This document shows positions 1 to 7,200 of a DNA stretch of 9,749 nt, one piece after another. Under the pieces are notes generated by a model. It saw nothing but the letters and a program-made list of their open reading frames with translations, did not search any database and was not told the DNA's origin. Origin of the DNA: Candidatus Njordarchaeota archaeon (GTDB lineage Archaea; Asgardarchaeota; Njordarchaeia; Njordarchaeales; Njordarchaeaceae); the NCBI GenBank assembly GCA_029856615.1, contig JAHKLF010000040.1, forward strand, positions 1 through 9,749, read 5' to 3'. The position numbers were made by a program, and so were the translations under genes. Positions within the stretch are counted from its first letter, which is position 1, and the number at the start of each line of letters is the position of its first letter.

Positions 1-173
1 GACTCCATGCGCCTATTGAAGTCTTCTCGTAACTTTTTGATTTCGTTAAGGATTCTGTTTGTTTCTTCTCTAGTTGTAAGTCCTGTTGCTAGAGCACCTA
101 TTAGAGCCAATCTGAATTCTTCGTCTGTTCTTATGAGTTGCAATATGTTTCTTTTTAGCTTTTCTAGAGACAT
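1..173 (-). CDS. Small helical/coiled-coil protein, N-terminal part only (cut by window edge)
   Basis: The first 57 codons of a gene read leftward, beginning MSLEKLKRNILQ at the ATG at 173-171; the rest lies outside the window. An in-frame stop at 188-186 leaves only this ATG or a GTG at 185-183 as start; ATG is preferred. The visible part is entirely helical: an N-terminal amphipathic segment with a DEEFRLALIGAL motif (residues about 17-28), then a charged stretch (NRILNEIKKLREDFNRR, about 39-55) that looks like the beginning of a coiled coil. This layout resembles crenarchaeal proteins with a long coiled coil and a C-terminal PD-(D/E)XK nuclease-like domain (DUF3782-type), but the diagnostic domain is not visible, so that family link is inference from style. 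It lies downstream of STAND-A on the same strand, 155 bp away and behind its own promoter-like sequence, so it is probably transcribed separately. Confidence 0.72.
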   Translation of the reverse strand, partial: MSLEKLKRNILQLIRTDEEFRLALIGALATGLTTREETNRILNEIKKLREDFNRRME

Positions 174-211
174 AACGCCCGCCACTCAGAAGTCATATTG
201 AACACACAATT

Positions 212-229
212 TTGTATTATATTTATCGA
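212..229 (-). promoter_or_regulatory. Candidate archaeal TATA promoter for the leftward gene at 173
   Basis: Read on the minus strand this stretch is CGATAAATATAATAC, an archaeal TATA-like element about 40 bases upstream of the ATG at 173, which would give a short leader. A second AT-rich candidate (GATTATTTAAATAAG, plus-strand positions about 236-250) lies further upstream. The choice between them cannot be made from sequence alone. Confidence 0.4.
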
Positions 230-235
230 TGATAA
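223..235. repeat. Perfect 13-bp palindrome beside the TATA-like element
   Basis: TTATC-GAT-GATAA is a perfect inverted repeat (5-bp arms, 3-base centre) overlapping the upstream edge of the candidate TATA element of the leftward gene. A site here could serve as an operator for a dimeric regulator, but short AT-rich palindromes arise often by chance. Confidence 0.35.
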
Positions 236-328
236 CTTATTTAAATAATCATAAAATTCTGTTGAGAAAAGCAACTTTATAGATTCAAGAGAAGTGCTCA
301 CTAGCGAATCGAAATATATTGGCGAAGT

Positions 329-1909
329 TCACCAATTATCTCTGTGACGTAAGAGTTGCTTTATTTCTTCTAGACCAAATAGGTTTATGTCTGGGAATTC
401 CTTTTTCAATGTATTTGCAAAATTAATGGCTTTTACTAAGTCTTTCTCAGTTATTAATTCTCTTTTCGCTAAATATTCTATATCCTCATAAATTTTCATC
501 CAGCTTTTTACGCCTGTTTTCCTTAAGATTTCTACTTTCCTTTTATCTGGGATTTTACTATCAACTAAACTAATTATGGGTTTTAAAATACGTGATGCTC
601 CGTGTAGTACGTCAATCCATGTATCATGAGGTATTTTTAGAATCATTGTCGCAGTATCGTACACCATTAATTGATGAATATCATCGTATAGATCCCAATT
701 CGGTTTTTCTCCTAGGATTGAACATACCTCTTCGTAAAGCATTGCTAAATGAAGCGAGTTTATACTCTTACTTTTTAGTAATGTGATTGATTTGAGGGTA
801 GCTATCATCGATCTTCCGCCATTTTTACTAGCTATAGTATTAGATAAAAGTTCACCTATATACTCATACATGCCCTCTGGAATAGTTTCTGCCACTGCTA
901 TATCCAGCCTGGCATATCCCTCTCTTTGTTTCTTTACTAAAAGGTCTCTAACTAGCTGGTATATATACATTGGCGCGCCTAATGCTTTTCTTACCACAAC
1001 AGATAATACATTTTCATCATAATCAATTTTATATTGCCTTAGGAATCTTAGCAATAATTCTCTAAGGAATCTATCAGACGCCTTCTCCAACTCCAATTCA
1101 ACGAACTTAGATCTAATTTCTGGATAATCTCTTATTAGGTTACGCCAGTCGTGGATTCGAGCTGTGGCAATTAAGTTTCCAGTTTTAATCAAACTCTGCG
1201 GGTCTAGTTCTTGCTGGGGAAGATCATCGATAAAAAGTACGATTCCTAATTCTTCGTGAATATTGCGAATAATATTGCCAGGGATTATTAGACCGACGTT
1301 TTTAATCCGTGATATCTCAATTAATATACGATATAGTAATGAGGTTTTTCCAACTCCTGGTTCACCTAATATCACGACATTAGATCCACTAAGAATAAGT
1401 TTAGTGGCCTTCTCTAAAATGCTACTTATTCTATCATCCTCTATGAATAATTTCCGAAATAATGTTTCATCGGACCACTCTCTAGGAATCTTCCACGTGT
1501 CAACAATTTCTGTCAGCGACCGGGGAATAAAGAAATATTCAACAAGCTTTCTGATTTTTACTACTTTCGATTCAATTTCCCCAATCTTACTTACTACGGT
1601 CTTAGCTGTTCGATTAGCAAAAATAGCTTGACGTATTATTAAATCAAGAATAAATTTATCCTCAACTATGTTCATTAGAGCTTCAAAATTACATATCTGC
1701 TCGATGGAATATTTCTCTATCTCACTATATATGCTCTTATTGTGAAGAGCTTCCATCAAATATTTCTTAGCCTCCGACACAACTTCAGATATTTTCCCTA
1801 AGGATTCGCCTTTTTCCCTTTGTAATTTAATTAATGCACCGAGCACTAAATCAGCCCTGAACTCTTTAGTTAAAATTTTTAGTGCATTTTCAATGATATT
1901 TTTCTGCAT
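329..1909 (-). CDS. STAND/NB-ARC-like ATPase without TPR tail (STAND-A)
   Basis: A 526-residue cytoplasmic P-loop ATPase of the STAND class, whose members act as nucleotide-dependent switches. Visible motifs: Walker A GEPGVGKT (182-189); Walker B IVLFIDD with tandem Asp 228-229; NLIATAR (Arg251) like the RNBS-B/sensor-1 strand; GAPMYIY (311-317) at the GLPL position; and IPHDTWIDVL (His428, Asp429) at the place of the MHD motif of the winged-helix subdomain. Residues 1-150 are helical with no recognised effector domain. It is paralogous to the neighbouring divergent ATPase along its whole length (shared PREW, LFI-DDR, DDLP, IPEG, PHD-WIDVL), but stops where that protein continues into TPRs. 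The start ATG at 1909 is chosen because homology to the paralogue begins there and CACCAC (GTGGTG on the coding strand) lies 8 bases upstream. The frame stays open back to 2221, but that extension has no counterpart in the paralogue and would run into its coding region. All nucleotide-binding residues look intact. Partner and output are unknown. Confidence 0.9.
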   Translation of the reverse strand: MQKNIIENALKILTKEFRADLVLGALIKLQREKGESLGKISEVVSEAKKYLMEALHNKSIYSEIEKYSIEQICNFEALMNIVEDKFILDLIIRQAIFANRTAKTVVSKIGEIESKVVKIRKLVEYFFIPRSLTEIVDTWKIPREWSDETLFRKLFIEDDRISSILEKATKLILSGSNVVILGEPGVGKTSLLYRILIEISRIKNVGLIIPGNIIRNIHEELGIVLFIDDLPQQELDPQSLIKTGNLIATARIHDWRNLIRDYPEIRSKFVELELEKASDRFLRELLLRFLRQYKIDYDENVLSVVVRKALGAPMYIYQLVRDLLVKKQREGYARLDIAVAETIPEGMYEYIGELLSNTIASKNGGRSMIATLKSITLLKSKSINSLHLAMLYEEVCSILGEKPNWDLYDDIHQLMVYDTATMILKIPHDTWIDVLHGASRILKPIISLVDSKIPDKRKVEILRKTGVKSWMKIYEDIEYLAKRELITEKDLVKAINFANTLKKEFPDINLFGLEEIKQLLRHRDNW

Positions 1910-1917
1910 TACAATTG

Positions 1918-1923
1918 CACCAC
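1918..1923 (-). promoter_or_regulatory. Ribosome-binding site for STAND-A (decides start)
   Basis: On the coding strand this reads GTGGTG, containing GGTG of the archaeal consensus GGAGGTGA, 8 bases before the ATG at 1909. It supports the short start over upstream in-frame ATGs such as the one at 2035, which has no comparable site. Confidence 0.45.
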
Positions 1924-2059
1924 TCTTTTTCCTTCTAATTAGATGTGAATGCTCTAAAACGAGATACCATGGAAAATTTTTTAATATTCTTATAATGTAT
2001 AATAGTAGATCTTGCCTTAAAATTAAAAATTTCATCTTTACATGATAGTAAACATAGCA

Positions 2060-2064
2060 GTGAT
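2060..2064 (+). promoter_or_regulatory. Ribosome-binding site for STAND-B
   Basis: GTGAT matches the 3' half of the archaeal Shine-Dalgarno consensus AGGAGGTGAT and ends 5 bases before the ATG at 2070. An in-frame TGA at 2061-2063 overlaps it, so 2070 is the first possible start. Confidence 0.55.
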
Positions 2065-2069
2065 TAGAG

Positions 2070-4220
2070 ATGAATTGGAAGGAACTCTTTGAATATGTTA
2101 TTAAACCTATCTCTAGGAATACTCGAAGCGATTTGGCTGTCGCAGCTGCAATAATAGCAGGGGTATCCACGGGAGAAATTAAGTTGCCAGAGGAATTAGT
2201 GAAGCATGAGATATTAAACAAAATCCTAGAGAAAACAAAGCTTGAGGGAAATATAAGAGATAGATCGCTTCAAATTCTCAAAAATACCGAGAATGAAGAG
2301 TTTAGAGAATTGTTAGAAGAATTTTTCAAATTAATAGTTGAGAGCCCAATTTTCTATGAATTACTAACAGTAATGAGCACTAATACTGGCTTCTTAAATA
2401 TTATGCGGAATGCGCTACACACATTAAACATGCTCAAATTAATTTCCGAAGAAGAAATAAAGACTTACTTAGATAGGGTTTCGGGATATCTTGATGAATT
2501 AGAGGGGTTTGTGACCTACTATAGGGTACCCAAATCTATTGATGAAGTCATTGCAGAATTCAGATTACCAAGAGAATGGACCAACGAGAAGGATTTTGAA
2601 TCATTATTCATCATGGATGATAGATTAAGAGAAGCCTATAACAAAATTCTGAATAATATTGGTGAAAAAATAATAATAGTTGGAAGGCCTGGTGTAGGAA
2701 AAACCGCGCTCATGTTTAAGGTTTGGAAAGACTTATCAAAGATGTTCAACACTGGGATTCTTTTACCAAATGTCCCAATCAGGAGATTACATGAAGAATA
2801 TGGAGTAATCCTCTTTTATGATGATCTACCAAGAATCGGGGACGCCGCTTTAAAAACCCTCGTAGGAGTAAAAAATATCATCGCAACGGCAAGAGAACAC
2901 GAATTTAATGAAATGCTAAGAAGATATCCAAAACTCCGAGGGGAATTCGTAGTTGTCCGATTAACAGAGGCATCAGGAGATTTCCTAAAGACAATGCTTA
3001 TAAAGTATCTTGAGAACGCAGGAATTGACTACGAGGAGGAAGCAATCAAATTAGCTGTTGAGAAAGCTCGAGGAGCTCCTATTTATTTATATCATTTATA
3101 TAAGGAATTAAAAGCTAAGAAACTTGAGGAAAGACACGCTAAATTGACAGTAGCAATAGCAAAAGCTATACCGGAAGGTACTAGAGAATATGTAGGAGAA
3201 ATTCTAGCTAATGTTTTGAGAAAAGCTAAAGGCAAATATGGAATACTACTGGCCCTTAAATCCATGACACTAACAAGAACTGGAGCTATTCATGATGCTC
3301 ATTTCTCAACATTATATGAGCTTTCATCGGATAAGATGGGGGAGGAGAGGGATTGGGACGCATTCACATCAATTCATGATATCCTAGATTACAATCCCGA
3401 AGAGATGACGTTAAGATTTCCGCATGACAGCTGGATTGATGTCTTAAAGGGTAGAAGCGAAGCGATCGCAGGATTAGTACACGTCGTAGATGCTAAAGTG
3501 AGCGATCGAGAAAAAGAAGAGTTATTAGTGGACAGCGCACGAATATCATGGGAAAGAGTCATTGCAGATGCGAAATATCTATTAGCTCGGGGTCTTCTAG
3601 AGGAAACCGATGCAAGAAAGGTACTCAGCCTAGCAAACTCGATTCTCACAAACTGGGAAACTTTCCCATTATCTGACCTAGAGTCCTTAGAAAAGATTGC
3701 AAAAGAATGGAGGCGAGTTCTCGGAGAAATGGCAAATTATGCATTAGAGGGAATAAGAAAATTGACTGAAAAAGGACTTGAAAGTATAGATGTGATGTTA
3801 AGTGAAGCAAAGAGAGAAATAGGTCTTGGTAACATTGATAAGGCCAAGGAATTGTTAAACAAGATTCTTGAAATCGATCCATCGAACCGCAAGGCACTTA
3901 ATAATCTCGGGGTAATTCTCTTCAATGAAGGAAGAGAAGAAGAAGCCTTAAGATTATTCATGAGAGCTAGAACCCCAATTGCGTTATATAATGCGGCTTA
4001 CATTCATTACAAAAAAGGTGAATTAGATACTGCAGAAAAATTATTCAGAGAAGCCCTCGAAAACGGAGCAGGGCCAGACGCAATGTTTAACCTGGCATTA
4101 ACACTATTTAGATTAGGGAAGAAAGACGAAGCACTGAAATGGATTGAGAGATACATGAGGGAAGCACCCGATGATAAATCAGCTGAAAGATTAAGAAATC
4201 TAATAATAAGGAGCGGGTGA
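2070..4220 (+). CDS. STAND/NB-ARC-like ATPase with C-terminal TPR repeats (STAND-B)
   Basis: A 716-residue soluble protein with three parts. Residues 1-150 are helical and of no recognised family. The NTPase core carries Walker A GRPGVGKT (205-212), Walker B VILFYDD (246-252), NIIATAR (269-275, resembling RNBS-B/sensor 1), RGAPIYLYHL (Gly335-Pro337, at the GLPL position) and RFPHDSWIDVL (Pro451-His452-Asp453), which corresponds to the MHD motif of the winged-helix subdomain. Residues about 576-712 form four TPR-like helical hairpins with typical spacing (for example LGVILFNEGREEEALRLF and FNLALTLFRLGKKDEALKW). In STAND proteins, repeats of this kind usually sense a ligand or partner while the ATPase acts as a switch; that role is inferred here. 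It is a full-length paralogue of the divergent ATPase, which lacks the TPR block. It is followed after six bases by the giant surface protein, in what appears to be one operon, so the TPRs may contact that protein's cytoplasmic tail. No catalytic effector domain was recognised. Confidence 0.93.
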   Translation: MNWKELFEYVIKPISRNTRSDLAVAAAIIAGVSTGEIKLPEELVKHEILNKILEKTKLEGNIRDRSLQILKNTENEEFRELLEEFFKLIVESPIFYELLTVMSTNTGFLNIMRNALHTLNMLKLISEEEIKTYLDRVSGYLDELEGFVTYYRVPKSIDEVIAEFRLPREWTNEKDFESLFIMDDRLREAYNKILNNIGEKIIIVGRPGVGKTALMFKVWKDLSKMFNTGILLPNVPIRRLHEEYGVILFYDDLPRIGDAALKTLVGVKNIIATAREHEFNEMLRRYPKLRGEFVVVRLTEASGDFLKTMLIKYLENAGIDYEEEAIKLAVEKARGAPIYLYHLYKELKAKKLEERHAKLTVAIAKAIPEGTREYVGEILANVLRKAKGKYGILLALKSMTLTRTGAIHDAHFSTLYELSSDKMGEERDWDAFTSIHDILDYNPEEMTLRFPHDSWIDVLKGRSEAIAGLVHVVDAKVSDREKEELLVDSARISWERVIADAKYLLARGLLEETDARKVLSLANSILTNWETFPLSDLESLEKIAKEWRRVLGEMANYALEGIRKLTEKGLESIDVMLSEAKREIGLGNIDKAKELLNKILEIDPSNRKALNNLGVILFNEGREEEALRLFMRARTPIALYNAAYIHYKKGELDTAEKLFREALENGAGPDAMFNLALTLFRLGKKDEALKWIERYMREAPDDKSAERLRNLIIRSG
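4215..4220 (+). promoter_or_regulatory. Ribosome-binding site overlapping the STAND-B stop codon
   Basis: GGGTGA contains the archaeal Shine-Dalgarno core GGTGA and includes the TGA stop of STAND-B (4218-4220). It lies six bases before the ATG at 4227. The overlap indicates translational coupling of the two genes and fixes the start of the downstream protein. Confidence 0.7.
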
Positions 4221-4226
4221 GCCCAA

Positions 4227-7200
4227 ATGAGGCTCGCCAAATCATACCTTATTATATTAATGTTAATGCTTCCCATATTGTCAAGTTCATTCATATCTCA
4301 TATGCCCGCTGAAAAAGACAATAATTCAAAGGTTACTGATATAAAACCTAATCAACGGATATTTCAGAAAAGGGATGCATTAACAAGATCCGATACCCGG
4401 ATCCGAAGAAATATGAATAAGACACTGCCAGATGCGGATAATCATGATACCTCATTCGAAGTCACACAAACTGATGATGAAATCTACTACCCAACAAAAT
4501 GGGTATCACGATCAAGTTACCATGAAAGCAAATTCGTGAAGCTAAAATTAAGTTTGGGACCAGTTAAAGATACCGCTATAGCGGATTTAGATGGCGATGG
4601 GTATCAAGAGTTAATAGGTGCCCATGGTTACTGGATAAGGGTGGATAAATACAGTGTGACAAGCGGTAGTGTCATTTTTATGTGGGAGAAATCAGTAGGA
4701 TGCAATCTCATCGCAATAGAGGTAAGAGATATAAATAATGATGATTCCCTTGAGATAGTATACCTCGGAGAACACGTATTAGGCATTATGGATGCATCAG
4801 GCAATATACAATGGGAAATATACCGAGAATTTCGCGCAATGAGTATAGAAGATATTGACGGTGATAATTTATATGAAATTATAGCTGGAGATACACACGG
4901 AATCGTATACAAGGTAGAACCCGACGGAACATTCTCTGAGTTATCAAATTTAGGTTCATCAGTACATATAATAAAGGTAGCGGATCTTTCGCCTATTGGA
5001 TTAAAAATAATAGTAGTCACCGATGAAGGTCTATTCTTATTATCTCTGGATGGTATTATATTAAGCAGGTATGATGACCTAGAGATAATGGATGTAGATG
5101 TAGGGGATATAAACAGTGATAACGAGGCGGAAATTCTAATAGGAACAAAAAGCAAGGTGATATCACTAAATTATACAGGTCAAATTGAGTGGTCAATGGA
5201 TTCCATAAACACTAAAGTTGCGGTAGGAGATGTGGATAATGATGGTGTGGCAGAATTCGTGATTTCTAATGCTTCAATTCTAGTTTTATTTGAAGGATAT
5301 GGAAGCTCTATTTGGACTTTTAACGTAGGTAATAGCACGCAGAAATTATTAATAAACCAAGTTGAAGGGGATGCTAATCTGGAAATAGTATCCCTTGTGG
5401 GAACAAATCTTTATGTCATTAATGATGATGGTTCTCTCTACTTTAATCAGAATCTAGCGGGCACCCTTTTATCTGCAGCGATAGGTAATATAGATAGTGA
5501 TACAGGTAATGAAGTATTCGTGGGCAGTTCAAATAATCTTGCATATTTATTGGAGGATACAGGCGGGGAAATTTGGGAGTACGAATATTCGGGAGATGCA
5601 TATTCTTATGGAGGAATGCTAGCCGACGATTTAGACAATGATGGAAAGCCAGAGTTAGTAATCACGCATGTAAATCCGAGTTATTTAGCATTCTATGATG
5701 ATGACTTGGGTTTACTATGGAGATACCCCGTTTATATTGTTAAATTGATGGCTGAGGATATAAATAATGATGGATATAAAGAGATTATAGGATTAAACGG
5801 GGATATGGTGTATGCCTTAAGTATCAATGGTGATCTACTATTTAGCGGATCATATTCGGCAATAAGCGGTTATTGGTATGAATCTAAGGCTCTAGATTTC
5901 TATGATTATGATGGAGATGGTTTTAAAGAAATATTCATAGCGGGATACGATTACGTAAGAGTCATCAATTATACGGGAAAAATTGAAAAGAACATAAATA
6001 TTACTAATTCGGACGATGCAGAGGTAATAGATTTAGTAGATCTGGATGATGATTCTCGAATGGAGATTATTATTGGTTGTAGTAGTGGGAATGTTTACGC
6101 TCTAGAGATGGAGGGTACAGAAATATGGTCATTTTCAACAGGAAATTCTGTATATGATCTTGAAGCCTATGATGTCGATCTTGATGGTAATTACGAAATT
6201 ATAGTTGGATCGTCAGATGGTAAGGTGTATGTAATTTCAAGTGATGGGAGATTAAAATGGTCATACACGACGGGAGGAGAAATACGTGACGTCGAGATCG
6301 CAAATCTTGATGATGATGATCCATTAGAGATCATTATAGCTACCTCAGATGGAGAAACATACGTATTTGAGGACACTGGTACGATTAAATGGCAAGAATC
6401 TATGGGATATAATCACCACCATGTGAGTATTGAGGATATAAATTGGGACGATATACCCGAAATAATTATAGCCTATGAACAAACCAGTATATGGATTCTT
6501 AATGGAAAAGGTACTGGGCTCTATTATGATTACGAATATACAAATGGGGAGTCAGACATCGGCTTGTATTCCAATGTCTTAGTATGCGGCGGTAGCGTGA
6601 TGCCTAGGGTGATCTTCTTTAAGTACATTAATGCGACCATAATGAATGTATCAGCGGGCGCAATATCAACGAAAACCGGCAAAGTTGCGATTGATTATGA
6701 GATAGATACTAATGACAAAATTTTTTATCATGAAGTATACATTAATGGATCTCTCCAGCAAATATTGAATGCCACTATCAGAGGTATTACTTTAAATTTA
6801 GCAAATGAAGCCGCGTATAATGTTTCTATCCGTATAGTTACAGCGTTTTTTGATATATGGTTGCAAGTATGGGTAATTTATGATAAAACAGCACCAATCG
6901 TAGATATAGCATCGCCACAGCAATATGAAGTAGTGCCCGCTGAAGTTCCATTGAATCTGACATTTAGCGATAATGTTGCAGGTTTGGGAAAAATAGAAGT
7001 GTTTTTAAATGACTCTTTAACTAAAGTATATGTTGCTGGAGATAATATTACGGAATATAATGGTGTTCTATATACAAAATTCTCTGAGAAGTTTGAAGAT
7101 TTTCAGCCCAATGATTATCATAGTGGTAGTAATGAAACCCAATGGGAATTGTATATACCAGGAGCTACGGCGATACGCATCTATTTTTATAGAATATATT

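Larger units (their letters stand above)
1910..2069. promoter_or_regulatory. Divergent intergenic region between the two STAND genes
   Basis: This 160-bp AT-rich gap must hold the promoters of both STAND genes. For the rightward gene, TAAAATTAAAAA at about 2018-2029 is a plausible TATA element about 40-50 bases before the ATG at 2070. For the leftward gene, ATTATAAGAATATT on the minus strand (about 1981-1994) is a possible TATA element with a longer leader, and is less certain. No terminator-like hairpin or RNA gene was seen. The arrangement would allow one regulator to control both units. Confidence 0.5.

Noticed and set aside
7..201. 64-codon plus-strand open frame at the left edge
   Set aside because: It is the complement of the leftward helical gene, whose protein has coherent heptad-like composition and a family-like N-terminus.
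1263..1631. 122-codon plus-strand open frame inside STAND-A
   Set aside because: It is antisense to the Walker A region of STAND-A and shows no family features.
2037..2052. Inverted repeat TTTAC-6-GTAAA upstream of STAND-B
   Set aside because: The arms are only 5 bp in very AT-rich DNA; this is expected by chance and nothing else supports an operator.
1910..2221. In-frame upstream extension of STAND-A (104 more codons, including an ATG at 2035)
   Set aside because: It lacks any counterpart in the paralogue, would overlap the start of STAND-B, removes the divergent promoter region, and has no ribosome-binding site comparable to that before 1909.
329..4220. Interpretation as a known antiviral STAND (Avs-like) defence system
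   Set aside because: No nuclease, protease, TIR or other effector domain is visible in either STAND protein, and no defence genes are identifiable nearby; the partner is a surface protein instead.
4628..5155. 175-codon minus-strand open frame inside the giant gene
   Set aside because: It is antisense to clear propeller repeats; its serine/isoleucine-rich product mirrors the repetitive coding strand and has no recognisable domain or ribosome-binding site.
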